Assembly (NCBI RefSeq): GCF_040712315.1
Contig: NC_134023.1
Span: 16,439,442 to 16,503,441 of the forward strand
DNA: 64,000 nucleotides
Origin: Castanea sativa
Taxonomy: Eukaryota; Streptophyta; Magnoliopsida; Fagales; Fagaceae
Direction: 5' to 3'
The notes beneath the pieces were generated by a model. That model ran no database searches and was not told where the DNA came from. It worked only from the letters and a program-made list of their open reading frames with translations. Shown here in pieces: positions 11,797 through 22,768 of the stretch. Both the position numbers and the translations under genes were made by a program. Numbering within the stretch: the stretch's first letter is position 1; every line of letters starts with the position of its first letter.

Positions 11797-12223
11797 TGTA
11801 GGATTATATCTCCTTAAAGAGAATTTTATGTGGCCCACATTTGAAGATGAAACTCATGTCTTAAGTTTCTTATTTCATGTCTTAAGTTTCCTATTTGTGA
11901 AAGTTACATGTTAGATGTAGCATCCTTTAGTAACTCTCAAATAGTGTAACCCATTTGGTTAATAAAAACTATGAAGTTACAACTTTTAAGCTCCTTGATG
12001 GAAGGAGAGTTATGGAAATCTTCACCTAAAAGGGTCCCTAGTCTAGCCTGTATATATAGCCTGTGTTTCCATCAAAAGAATGTGTGTGAGGAAAAGGCCA
12101 TAGACTAGAAGACTCTTTTATATACACTATCACCATATAGTGAGTCTTCTTTTCTTCAAAGACTTAAACAACTATGGTTGGAGGTATGTGTATTTTATTC
12201 CACAACTCTAAATTTATCTTACA
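11797..12223 (+). repeat. Copia 3' LTR
   Basis: 427 bases, aligned end to end with the 5' LTR. By eye there are about 14 substitutions and one 1-base indel between them. The base after it begins the right target duplication GGCTC. Confidence 0.97.
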
Positions 12224-12228
12224 GGCTC

Positions 12229-13385
12229 ATCATAAGGATTGGACACTTCATGAAGTCACATGTTGGAGCAGCTTTGACTTGACATCCTCTTTAGCGAAGA
12301 ACCAAGTTAGTTGTAGTTAATTCAACAAATGCATTTTATCTTTCTGTCAAATAAAATTGGAATGGATGTAACATTGGATCACCATAAACTAAGAGTTCTT
12401 CGCATGATTCATGTATATACCTTGGAAGCACACTTAGTGTAATGAGCCACAAACCCCATATGAGTAAAATACATACAAGCACATAAGTGGTAGTGCATCT
12501 TGGAACACCAAGAGTTTGGTGCTACTTTATGGATGTCACTCTAACGTGAGACATGACTTAAATCTTCACGATATTTCCATTGTGAAAATTGAGTAATAAT
12601 ATTGAAATTTTTTCACCATGTAGATGTAGTAGAAAATCTCGCTGACTAACAAAGCTTGAGTGTTGTATTGGAGATTTAGACCCTAATTATGTCAATTAAC
12701 CAATTGTAAAGCTAAGTGAATTTAAGCAACCAATTATGCTAACATGATTTAAATCTAGGGTAAACAATCACACACCATATTGCAAAACATAAAACAATAG
12801 AAATTAAAGAATGCAGTAATATGGTGACAAGGAGAAAACCCTAGACAGGAAAAATTTTTCGAGGGCTTATTCACCAACTCTGAGAAAATAAATCCACTAA
12901 GATAAAATGGAAGTTTACAATAGATTCAACCTTAAATTTATTGCTACTAAATGTAGACTTACTAATGTGACTGTGCGCAGCTCCAAAATCGTGGACTCTT
13001 CTATCGTGGACTATATTTGGACATAAACTCCGGTTCATTACTTAAGGAAACCTCTTGAAGATTCTTCATTACAATAAGAAATCTCTTAATATAAAACACT
13101 TTATTATAAAATAAAAGTTATATCTCACAATTGGCAAATACATACAAGATGACAAGTGGCACAACATTTGATCTATTTAGAATGATGTATAAAAATAATT
13201 CCACATGGCAAATAGCAATTTGCCTATAATTAAAAACGTTTTATTTGTGCCAATACATTTAATATATTTGTCATGAATCAATAATAAATGAAAATTTAAA
13301 ACTCACCCTTAAACATTCACAATTGATTTGGCCAATATGGAAGAAAAATTTATTGAATATGGCAACAAACATTTGTACAATGACA
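12229..13385. repeat. Duplicated segment copy 1 resumes; no gene
   Basis: This matches 19132-19960, and its later part matches 22800-23370. A block of about 36 bases present at 19361 and 22771 is missing near 12450. Around 12830-12930 the wording (GAGAAAACCCTAGACA and AAAATGGAAGTTTACAATAG) is nearly the same in all three copies. At about 13035 this copy has an uninterrupted site where copy 2 carries the antisense LINE tail. No open frame looks coding. Confidence 0.8.
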
Positions 13386-13707
13386 GTTGAGCTACAAAAT
13401 TAATTGTAACCTAAAACTACAATATTACTCAATAAACATTACTACATAGTCTGAACGGCCAATCGATATTCTTTACTATATGATCTATAAGCTTATATTT
13501 TATGCATAATTTAAAACTATAATAACTTGCAATTTAAACAATTTCTTGATGGCATATTGATCTTTAATTTTCTAAAAAAGTTTACAATCATAGCGGATAT
13601 AAGAAGAAGATGTAATCCAATGGTGGATTTATCAAAATTCATCTCCAATAAAAAGATATTGAGTAAAATTATAGCTTAAGACTACAACTAATTTTGTAAC
13701 TAAACTT
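13386..13707. mobile_element. MITE with about 50-bp terminal inverted repeats (copy A)
   Basis: The left end (GAGCTACAAAATTAATTGTA near 13390) and the right end (ACAACTAATTTTGTAACTAA near 13685) are inverted complements over about 50 bases. The interior is AT-rich and has no coding frame. A second copy is at 16683-17009. Right-end remnants occur at 20284-20333 and 23668-23690. Exact ends are uncertain by some 10 bases because the flanks are also repetitive; the true terminus may extend to a GGACAAA motif. Confidence 0.75.
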
Positions 13708-14005
13708 TGTCCTGTGTACAATCATTGAGGTTCTAACTGGAAACAAAAAAAAAAAAACTAATTTATGCCAATAAATTTTTTGTATGGAAACCGATTGTTC
13801 AAACGCTTTTTTTTTATTAATTAAAAACTTATTTTTATTTCAATATTACATCGACTGTTTCTCTCTTTACATTTCTATATACAAAATGACCATTTAAAAT
13901 TATTGTGTGGAGTTCTCTTTCTTTTGTATTTCTATATGCAAAAAGACAATTTAAAATATACACAAATTCCAATGTAGAAGAGTGTTTCAAGTTTGAACAC
14001 CTAAA

Positions 14006-14162
14006 GTGGATTCTAGTTAGCTCAACTGGTAAAGTTTTTGGTGGTTAAATAAGAGATTTGGAGTTCAATCCCCATCTACACCAAAAATCGATTGGTGTCT
14101 TAGTCTGATGATTAAGAGCATTCTCAAGCAGATGCCATAGATTGAAACTCTCTTTAAAAAAA
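14006..14162 (+). mobile_element. tRNA-derived SINE, copy 1
   Basis: A 157-base insertion with internal Pol III promoter motifs: box A TTAGCTCAACTGG and box B GGAGTTCAATCCC, ending in an A-run. It is flanked by 17-base direct repeats AAGTTTGAACACCTAAA (13989-14005) and AAGTTTGAACACTTAAA (14163-14179). Unoccupied paralogous sites lie at 15795-15811 and 39059-39075. It is not a tRNA gene: it is too long, lacks a cloverleaf, and is A-tailed. Confidence 0.9.
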
Positions 14163-14301
14163 AAGTTTGAACACTTAAAGAGAGTTAAGTAAAATCTTTT
14201 CAGAACTATAAACTAGTGTAAAATAAAGGTAGACATACAAACATGTGAAGAAGAAAATTTAAAAAATATTGAGTATTAAGAGAATTACCACTGCTTATGC
14301 C

Positions 14302-15339
14302 CAGTGGCGGAGCTAGAAATTTAGGTCAGAGGGGGCAAGATTAGAAGACAAAGGTCAGAGGGGGCAAGATTAGAAGACAAGATTAAAAGTAAAAAAATGA
14401 ATCTGAAAAAATTTTATCAATATTAATAACAAAAGAAATAAACAACTATATGCTAATGTAATTACCATATAGAATCTAACATAAAATCATGATTTTAAAA
14501 ACCAGTACGGTAAAAGAATCGAAAAAGAGACTGGTTATCGGTTTTTTGGTCAGACCGGTGGTCAAACTGATAACATCATAAATAATATAATTAATTTTTT
14601 TAAATAATAAAAATTAAAAATATATATTTTAAGTTTTTTTAACTAAGAATATTCAAATTAAACATATATATATATATATATATATAATTTTAAAAAATAA
14701 CGTGAGTTTAGTTTTCGTGTATTAAATTTAGGAATAAAAATAACAAAACCTAACAGTAATAGTTTTAATTTTCCAATGATATTTTTTTAACAAATCTAGT
14801 GGAGCACTTGTGGCAATAATATAATGACTTGTAAAATCATCTAATATTAATATGAAGCGTCATGTTCCCAACATTTGTACAATACTTTCACAACAAATCA
14901 TGTGTGATAAGTTGTTATTGATTTAATTTGAACACACCACTTAAATTATTTTTATTCACTAGTATTAGCTAGTAACTATCCTACACTTAAGATTTATTGT
15001 GAAAATATTGTGAAAATATTGTGATAGCATTTCTTAATTTTAATTTCTTATTTTTTATTTTATTTTTCCCTTATCTCTTTTTTCTTCATCCACACATTTC
15101 TTTATTATTATTTTCTCTTTTTTTCTCCTCCACACATATTATTTCCCTTCTCTCTGATCTCTATCTTTACTTTTGACCACTTTTCTTTTTACTTTTCTCC
15201 ACTACCAGACTACCACTTCATCCACTTCATATTCCACAACATACCAATATACTATATTATAATTGTATGTAAAAAAAATTTGCAAGTTCGGGGGGGCACC
15301 CGCCCCCCCCCCCCCCCCCCCCCCCTCCCTCCGCCCCTG
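14302..15339. mobile_element. hAT-type non-autonomous DNA transposon
   Basis: 1038 bases beginning CAGTGGCGGAGC and ending in the complement GCCCCTG, a hAT-style terminus. It is flanked by the 8-base duplication CTTATGCC (14294-14301) and TTTATGCC (15340-15347). Three paralogous sites lack it: CTTTTGCC at 20676-20683 and 24020-24027, and CTTATGCC at 39190-39197. The interior is AT-rich with an AT microsatellite near 14660 and shows no transposase. A 28-base unit (GGTCAGAGGGGGCAAG...) is tandemly doubled at 14325-14380, and a C-run sits at 15302-15325. Confidence 0.92.
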
Positions 15340-15347
15340 TTTATGCC

Positions 15348-15890
15348 TCAAAGCGAAATAGAGGGAAGGGAAGAGAAGACATTTATTTATGTTTTATTTT
15401 GGTAATTGGGTTGTAAAAAAAAAATAAAGATATATGGTAATATCTAAAATCATGGATGGAAGTTATTGTTACCTGTTTTGTGGTAGAAGTCTTTTTTTTT
15501 TTTAATTCAAAATAAAGAAGAAGAGAATTGAAAAAAAAAATTCAAAATAGAAGAAGAAGAAATGGTTAAGACTTGATAAAGGCATAAAAATTAAAAAAAA
15601 ATCTTAATATTAAAAAATAGCTTAAAAATAAAATTGAAAACTTGAGCTTAGTGATTAAAGGAATATGGGAGTTGGAGCAATTCAAATCTCCAAATAAAGA
15701 GTGGTACTAGCCTCTGAATTGTTCTTTCTTTGTATTTCTATATACAAAAACACAATTTGAAATATACTCCAATTCTAGTGTAGAAGAGTGTTTCAAATTT
15801 AAATACATAAAGAGAGTTAAGGAAAATATTTTCAGAACTATAAAATTGTTTAAAATAAAGACAGACATACAAACATGTGAGGAAGAAAAT
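15348..15890. repeat. Repeat module, no gene
   Basis: 15348-15600 continues copy 1 and matches 20684-20980 and 24028-24290. From about 15600 a related module begins (AAAACTTGAGCTTAGTGA) that matches 38690-39155. This second piece lacks the SINE. It ends with AAGAAAAT at 15883-15890, the left target duplication of the next element. Confidence 0.75.
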
Positions 15891-16662
15891 TAGGGATGGC
15901 AATAGGGCGGGGGCCGAAGGATGGGATCTTCGCCCTCGCCCCGTATAGATTTTTCTTGCCCCATCCCCGCCCCGTTCCGCATGACGGGGAAAATTTCTTG
16001 CCCCATCCCCGCCCCTTAAGGCCCCGCGAAGACCCGCCAAGCCCCACCCTACACCGTAAAACTTTATTTCTTGTTAATTTTCCCTATAATTATTACCATT
16101 TTTTCAAATAAAATGACATGTTTCAATATTAAAAATATACTTAAAATTATAAATAAATTTATCCTATCAAATCAAACTAATTTTTAGCAAAAACTAAATA
16201 ATATTATCTAAATGTTTAACAAGACAATGTCATAACAAAAATCTCATAGTATGACACAAAAATCTCATATTATGTTAATGATGAAAAGTAAGTTGAGAAA
16301 GACATATGAATCATGAATGAAAAGACAAAAAAAAAAGAGTTAAAATTGGTATCTTATTTCCAACTTTGCTTGAGAGAAAAGAGAGGTAGAACCACGTTAG
16401 GTAGAATAAAATAAGCTGATGATATTTTTGTTTAAATAGTAGGATTTTGGAGTATGAAAAAATTACAACTTAATCCTTATTAATGCGGGGTGGGGCGAGG
16501 ATGGGGCGGGGCGGGGTGGGTCTAAAAAGTGTAAACCGTCCCCGCCTCGCCCCGTGGTGCGGGTCTAAAATCTCGCCCCATCCCCGCCTCATCACCTTTG
16601 CGGGGCGGGGAAAATCCGCATAAGGCGAAGCAGGGAGGGGCGGGGAAAAATTGTCATCTCTA
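15891..16662. mobile_element. hAT-type non-autonomous element with GC-rich ends
   Basis: 772 bases with ends TAGGGATGGCAAT and, inverted, TAGAGATGACAAT. It is flanked by a perfect 8-base duplication AAGAAAAT (15883-15890 and 16663-16670), the size typical of hAT transposons. Each end carries about 130-170 bases of GC-rich, imperfectly inverted sequence rich in CCCCGCCCC-type words; the core of about 450 bases is AT-rich and non-coding. The paralogous site at 39148-39155 (AAGAAAGT) is unoccupied. Confidence 0.93.
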
Positions 16663-16682
16663 AAGAAAATATAAAATATAAA

Positions 16683-17009
16683 ACAATTTAGATACAAAAT
16701 TAGTTGTAGCCTAAGACACAACCTTATTCAATATCTTTTTAAAATTATGCATAAAATTGTTTAAATATCAACAGTTATGTCATCAATAAATTGTTTAAAT
16801 TGCAAGATTTTGTAGTTTAAAATTATGCATAAAATATAAGTTTATAGATTATATAGTAAATAATATCCGATTGACACAAAATTTGACATATATATTAAGA
16901 GTATAAAAAACATACAATTCAATGGTTAGATTTTGAAAATATGTAGCAAAGTTTATTTTATTGAGTAAGGCTGTAACCTTAGGCTACAACCAATTTTGTA
17001 GCTAAACTT
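16683..17009. mobile_element. MITE with about 50-bp terminal inverted repeats (copy B)
   Basis: Same family as 13386-13707. The left end reads TTTAGATACAAAATTAGTTG and the right end reads CAACCAATTTTGTAGCTAAA, inverted complements of each other. The interior shares the TTATGCATAAAATATAAGTT phrase with copy A in the opposite sense. Ends are approximate; no target duplication was fixed. Confidence 0.75.
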
Positions 17010-17480
17010 TATTCTTCTTTTAGTAGGTATGGTACCCACCCAATCTTAGACGCATATTTTTATTGTTTCAATCCTAACCGTATATTTAGGTTTAGTAGTA
17101 AACCTGTTACCGACATAATAGGTAGTGTATAAAAACAAAAAAAAAAACCAAAGAAAAAGAAAGAAACGATAGAACACAAGATCAGTAAAAAAAAAAAAAA
17201 AAAAGGGCGAAGTAGCATATTGTTCACCGCAAGCAATGTGCCACCACCACTGCCAATACTCACCATCCACCACCTTTAGATCGTCTGACACTACCACTGG
17301 TGAGAATTTTTTTTTTTTTTTTTTTTTTTGTATTTGAGAATCCGTTTTTCTTTCTTTATTTATTTGATTTGGGTTTTTTTTTTAGGTTAGATTTGATCTA
17401 GGTATTTTAGTATTGAGAAGCTAAGTCTAGTGTGAGAATTGAGTTTTTTTTTTTTTTCTTTTCTTTTTCTAATTTTGGGT
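17010..17480. other. Non-coding spacer with homopolymer runs
   Basis: Contains A-runs near 17190-17207 and T-runs near 17310-17330 and 17445. No coding frame or element boundary was recognised. Confidence 0.5.
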
Positions 17481-18517
17481 TAATTTGTTTGGCCTTCTAT
17501 ATGCCTATGTATTTGTAAGCAATTGTTGCGTTCCCCGAATACAATGACAATTATATACTTTTAATTGAAAAAAAAAAAAAAAACAAGTTTATATCCATAT
17601 AAATGGAAATCAAACGTCAAATGTGAGATTTTTTTTTTTTTAATAATTACATATGTACATGAATAATACGCATATGTTAGGCGTACTAACTTACTGAGTA
17701 ACTTTCTATTTTGTTGTGGTTAATATGAATATATCTAATATTGTTAACAAGTTTGTATTGTGTACTATTATGTATTTAGAGTAAGAAATTTTATGTTATT
17801 TTATATTTTAAGAGATGAACTTCTGCTGTACATTTCAATATTATTATTAAAAAATTAACAGAATTACCTTTAAACATAACCTCTATATACACATAAACAT
17901 AAACCTTTGATTTATCGTTTGAAAATTTAAATAAAATGTACCTACATTGCATGTGAAAAATTCAATAAATTAATTTTTGAATTTTAGTATATGTGTACGA
18001 TTGATAAATGTTATCAAATAATTTTGTGAAATCATGTGATTTCACAACATATAAGTATATCTTTCATATCCTTGTTGATCCTTTATTCCATTTTAAGATG
18101 TCTAAAAATGTGGTTTTCTTTGAAAATTAAATAAATAAATAAAATTTAGAAACAAAATAAAAACAATTTTTGATAATATATGACTTATAAGATTAATTTT
18201 AAAGAAGAGGCCATAGTTGGGACAATAACACTGAGTTGTCAAAACTAACAAAACTTTTGATATAGTTTTCGTATGAGAATAGTTATACACATATCATTGT
18301 ACAAATAATTTGGCTATAGTCATATATTAATGGTTTTTTCCCTGTGAAATAATTTGATATAGTGATTGTTATTTGAAGTATCTTACACGTGTGAGCCTCA
18401 GTGTTTATAGTTCGATTTCGGGTGTCCTAGTATATTAAGATTCACTCTCATCTATTCTCGTGTCTAAGCATTTGTATTGTACGCCTTGATAGCAGTCTTA
18501 TAGATCAATTTAAAAGA

Positions 18518-18520
<3 letters not shown>

Positions 18521-18578
<58 letters not shown>

Positions 18579-18579
18579 T

Positions 18580-18611
<32 letters not shown>
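18521..18611. repeat. (AT)n followed by (CT)n microsatellite
   Basis: About 56 bases of AT repeat (18521-18576), a short spacer, then about 28 bases of CT repeat (18584-18611). Copy 1 has only short versions near 5690-5712, so the tract expanded or contracted after the duplication. Confidence 0.95.
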
Positions 18612-18615
<4 letters not shown>

Positions 18616-19980
18616 AAGTTTTTAAAAATAAATGCAAACATTACAATAAATAAATTTCAACTTATACTCCAACGAATTTAAAATATTTATTTTAGGCTAT
18701 ACGCATAACATACAAAATATTGAGTCCTTTTAAGTCGAAATTGAAATTTGAGCTACAAGAAGAGGTACACCATTTTTTTAACTTACATTTTGCCCCCCAA
18801 TTTGTTTTTTAAATCACATTAACTTCAAGACTCTTCCCTAAATTTTTTTAAAGATCACATTCGACCAACCTTTTCAAAATAGCATAAAGCCCCCCCCCCC
18901 CCCCCCCCTCCAAACATCCCAAAAATTGCATTGTGACCCTTATAATTTCAAAATTTTCTCAAAATACCCTTTAGATAATATAAATCACCATTTTAACTAC
19001 AAATTTCACCAAAAATAAATGAAATTTCCTCAAAATTAATAAAATTGTCAAGTGCCATTTAAATCTCTTTCACATTTCATAAGAATCTAATTATGGTATC
19101 CCTTTGTGTTGTGTTTCATGTGATTTGGCTCACCATGAGGATTGGATACTTCAAGAAATCACATGTTGGAGCAGCTTTAATTTGACTTTGACATTCTCTT
19201 TAGCAAATAACCAAATTAGTTGTAGTTAATTCAACAAATGCATTTTATCTTTCTATGAAATAAAATTGGAATGGACGTAATATTGGATCATTATAAATTA
19301 AGAGTGCTTCGAATGATTGATGTATATACCTTGGATGCACACTTAGTGTAATGAGCCACAAGTATGATTACCCTTACCCGCACAAGATAATTGTAACAAA
19401 CCCCATGTGAGTAAAATGCATCAAAGCACATGAGTGGTAGTGCATCTTGGAATTCCAAGAGTTTTGCGCTACTTGATGGCTGTCACTCCAACGTGAGACA
19501 TGACTTAAATCTTCACGATATTTACATTGTGACAATTTAAGTAATAAAATTGAAATTTTTTTTCACCATGAAGATGCAGTAGAAAATCTCGCTGACTAAA
19601 TAAGCACAAGTGTTGTGTTGGAGATTTACACCCTGGTTATGCCAATTAACCAATTTCAAAGCTAAGTGAATTTAAGCAACCAATTATGCTAACATGATTT
19701 AAATCTAGGCTAAACAATATTACACCATACTGCAAAACATAAAACAATAAAAACTAAACAATGTAGTGATATGGTGACGAGGAGAAAACCCTAGACATGA
19801 AAAAAATTTTGAAGGCTTATCCACTAACTCTAAGAAAAGAAATCCACTAAGATAAAAATGGAAGTTTACAATAGATTTAACCTTAAATTTATTGCTACCA
19901 AATGTAGACTTACTAATGTGACAGTGCCAACTCTAAAATCATGGACTATATTTGGACATGAACTCTTGTTCATTACTTCT

Positions 19981-20286
19981 TCTTTTTTTTTTTTTTTTGA
20001 GAAACAACACTTTGATGAATATTATAAAGGTGTTGGTAAATCAGTAGCAACAAGTGACGAAGTATCTAGAGGAACAGACTCTATCCAAATAAACAGTGCA
20101 AAAGATAAAAAAGCTCTCTTCGCTAAGGCATGTGCAACAACATTGCCTAGCCTAACAATATGAGAGAAAGAATAATTTAAAAGAGAACTAGCTAAAGTAC
20201 ACGTATCACTAATTAAATGACCAAAAGAAGAAGAAAGATTGACCCCATTTTTCAAAGAAGTCATAATGGTCTCCGAATCATGTTCA
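19981..20286 (-). pseudogene. LINE 3' end (RNase H tail), antisense, in copy 2
   Basis: On the minus strand the frame reads SHIVRLGNVVAHALAKRAFL ... WIESVPLDTSSLVATDL, the C-terminal end of a plant LINE RNase H domain. It stops at 20022 and is followed by TTTCTC and a long A-run (the T-run at about 19981-19998 on the plus strand). It resembles the end of the LINE at 731-3925 in layout. Only about 285 bases of the element are present, a severe 5' truncation. Copy 1 lacks it near 13035. Confidence 0.9.
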
Positions 20287-20390
20287 AAGGTTCTAGCCTA
20301 AGGTAACAACCAATTTTGTAACTAAATTTTGTCCTTTGAAATATACATCAACTCCAGTGTAGAAGAGTATTTCAAGTTTAAACACCTAAA

Positions 20391-20546
20391 GTGAGTTCCC
20401 GTTAGCTCAACTGGTAAAGTCTCAGAAAGTTGAATATGATATTGGGGGTTCAATTCCCAACTACACCAAAAACCGATTAGTGTCTTGATCTGATGATAAG
20501 AAACATTATTAGGAGCGGACGCCATAGATTGAAACTCTCTAAAAAA
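20391..20546 (+). mobile_element. tRNA-derived SINE, copy 2
   Basis: 156 bases with box A GTTAGCTCAACTGG and box B GGTTCAATTCCC. Its flanks are AAGTTTAAACACCTAAA (20374-20390) and AAGTTTGAACACCAAAA (20547-20563). It occupies the same site as the copies at 14006 and 23743, so it was inherited through duplication and not by separate insertion. Confidence 0.9.
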
Positions 20547-21670
20547 AAGTTTGAACACCAAAAGAGAGCTAACTAAAATCTTTTCAGAACTATAAACTAG
20601 TGTAAAATAAAGGCAAACATACAAACATGTGAAAAAGAAAACATAAAAAATATTGAGTAAAGAGACTTACCTCTGCTTTTGCCTCAAAGAGAAATAGAGG
20701 GAGGGGAAAAGAAGACATTTGTTTATGTTTTGTTTTGGTAACTAGGTTGCAGTTCAAAAAAAAAATATATAGATATATGATAATATCTAAATTTATGGAT
20801 GGAAGTTATTGTACCTGTTTTATGGTAGAAGTGTTTTTTTTTTTTTTTTAATTAAAAATAAAGAAGAAGAGAATTGAAAAAAAAAAAAAAAAAAAAAAAA
20901 AAAATGAGTTAGGACTAAGGAACCCACAAATTCAAAAAAGAAGACAAAGAAATGGTTAAGACTTGATAGGTGGACTAACAGGAGTCCTCTTTTTTTTTTT
21001 CTTAATCTTAACTTTTTTTTTTTGTTAGGTGAGTCTCTCTCTTTTTTCTTTTTTCTTTTTTTCTACGGGAGTCTTTTACTTTTCTCTTGGATTTTTGAAT
21101 CAGTGGCTCAGACGCACTGGAACCTTCCAATAATGAGCTGGTAAGGAATGATTACTTGAAGAATTAGGGAAGTACTGCCTTGTTGAGTTTTGGGTACTCT
21201 CTTCCTATTTTAATTTTATATTGTATGGGAATTGATCCTGCTGGAAGGGGATTTATCATTTACTTGTGTAGATGGATGGAGATAGAGGACAGCACACATT
21301 TCTGCTCCTAGGTTAAGAGCTTGCACCGGTGAGGGGACTAATCTTAGTTTTAGGCTTTTATCCCATTGTGAGATGAGAATTTTTGTTTTTATATAGATTA
21401 TCAACGTTTGAATTTGAGTTTAAGTTAGACTTATTAGAGATATAAAGTTTTATTTCTTGTTAAGTTTTGATTAAACAAAAATAATTTTGTTTAAAAAAAA
21501 TGATAATTATGAGTTTGAGTTTAAGTTGGACTTGTTAGAAAGATAGAGTTTCACATCTTCTTAAGTTTAGACTAAAAAAAAATAATTATATTTAAATAAA
21601 ATGATAATTTTATTTAAATATTGTGCTGACGTGAAAAATTGTGAGTTTCAAAGGTTTCGGTTTTATATAT

Positions 21671-21700
21671 GACTAACTGCTAACCTGTGCTATGCACGGG
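21671..21700 (-). mobile_element. Helitron-like 3' terminus
   Basis: On the minus strand CCCGTGCATAGCACAGG forms a short hairpin (six of seven pairs, ATA loop) followed by TTAGCAGTTAGT. This is close to plant Helitron 3' ends, which have a CCGTGC hairpin shortly before a CTRR-type end. Homology with copy 3 stops at this point (after GGTTTCGGTTTTATATA), as expected for an insertion in copy 2. The other end and any Rep/helicase were not found. Confidence 0.5.
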
Positions 21701-22139
21701 AATCTACCTATTTGTGAGATAAACTATAAAATTTTATAAAATCTTAAATTACTTAAGAAACTACACTATTGCATAATTTGCTCTTGTATGATTTCAATTT
21801 GTGTTACAATTTGATAAAGAAGTCATTGCTTGAATGTGCAATGACTTACAAAAAATTTGTCAAACAGTTTTAGATACTACAAAAAAAAACTAAAAATTCA
21901 AATATTAAGACTTCTGAGAGACCAAAAAAATATTAAAGAATCAGATGGTACTACAAAAAAAATAACTCAAATATTCAAATATTAAAACTTCTGAAAGACC
22001 GAAAAATATTATAGAATCAGATGATTCACTACTTATAAATTATTAAAACAAAACAAAATATATTTTCTCCAACGTGTATCCTTCCCTTATTTTAGCAATT
22101 TTGCTAAAGTTTCCTCACATTTTCTCCAACGTGTTGTGT
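21700..22139. other. AT-rich, non-coding; 78-base tandem doubling near 21870-22025
   Basis: The phrase beginning TACTACAAAAAAAA and containing ATTAAGACTTCTGAGAGACC is repeated with small changes. It may be the body of the Helitron-like element. No coding frame was seen. Confidence 0.45.
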
Positions 22140-22768
22140 GTTCTTTCACAGAGTCCTCCGGAAAGTTAGAGGGGCAAAAGGAGGAGGCTCTGCCACAGGG
22201 AGCTGATATTGGTTCTTTAGCTTTCTCTTGCTTTCCCAACTTTATATATTTTCTTTTCTTCTTTTCCCCTTTTGACTTTGTCTGCTTCTGCAGGTGTAGA
22301 CATCGGTGCTAAGGATCTTGAGCCCATAGGTACTGAGGTAGTTGTGGAACCTGCTTCGAATGTCCCGGGTGTTAAAGCTCAGGCAGGGATCCCCCAAACC
22401 ATCTAGAGGGTCGAGAGTTCTCTAATTCTAGGTAGTGGAGACACAACAATGGAGGAGGTTCTAGTGGTGACTATCTCAGATCCTGGCTTAGGACTCCCTG
22501 CTTTCTTGCCCCACTTTGATTCCTTGGAGTTCAACAGCCTCCCTATTAGCCATTTTCATAGTTTTGGGCCTTCTTTCGGCAACTTCCTGAGATTCTCTAT
22601 GCCCGTTGAAGGTCTGCCATAGTTGCAGGGGTTGTTCAAAGCTCATGGGGACTTCACTAGTGGGTTCAAGGGAGGTGTATTTCTGGGCAACATCCTGATG
22701 GAGCTTTTATGTGCTGTGTTGATCTCCTTGAGGGATTCCTCTCTTGACTCCTTATTCGAGGAGAGGAC
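22140..22768 (+). pseudogene. Coding-like retroelement fragment with an intron-like junction
   Basis: GC content rises and a protein-like frame appears after a pyrimidine tract and TGCAG near 22293 (splice-acceptor-like): GVDIGAKDLEPIGTEVVVEP, a stop, then FDSLEFNSLPISHFHSFGP and FGNILMELLCAVLISLRDS-type sequence in nearby frames. The tail resembles C-terminal parts of the antisense or accessory proteins carried by plant Ty3/gypsy elements, but I cannot name the family with confidence. It has several stops, and its right edge abuts the start of duplicated copy 3. Confidence 0.4.

Larger units (their letters stand above)
6409..12223 (+). mobile_element. Ty1/copia LTR retrotransposon, full length but dead
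   Basis: This is a 5.8-kb element with LTRs that begin TG and end CA, a methionine-initiator-type primer binding site, a polypurine tract, and gag, protease, integrase, reverse transcriptase and RNase H in copia order. It is flanked by the 5-bp duplication GGCTC at 6404-6408 and 12224-12228. The paralogous segment holds a single GGCTC at 19127-19131 with no insertion, which proves the boundaries. By eye the LTRs differ at about 14 positions plus one indel over 427 bases. Frameshifts, at least five in-frame stops and an integrase deletion rule out autonomy. Confidence 0.97.
17481..21670. repeat. Duplicated segment copy 2, without the copia and hAT insertions
   Basis: 17481-19126 pairs with 4620-6403, 19132-19960 with 12229-13060, and 20335-21000 with 13960-15600 (hAT excluded). 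It keeps empty sites for the copia (GGCTC at 19127-19131), the hAT (20676-20683) and the Mutator-like element (TAATTTTAT at 21211-21219). It carries the SINE, a right-end MITE remnant at 20284-20333 and an antisense LINE tail. No intact gene lies within it. Confidence 0.85.

Noticed and set aside
14006..14162. Possible tRNA gene because of box A and box B
   Set aside because: 157 bases, A-tailed, flanked by 17-base direct repeats and with no cloverleaf: a SINE.
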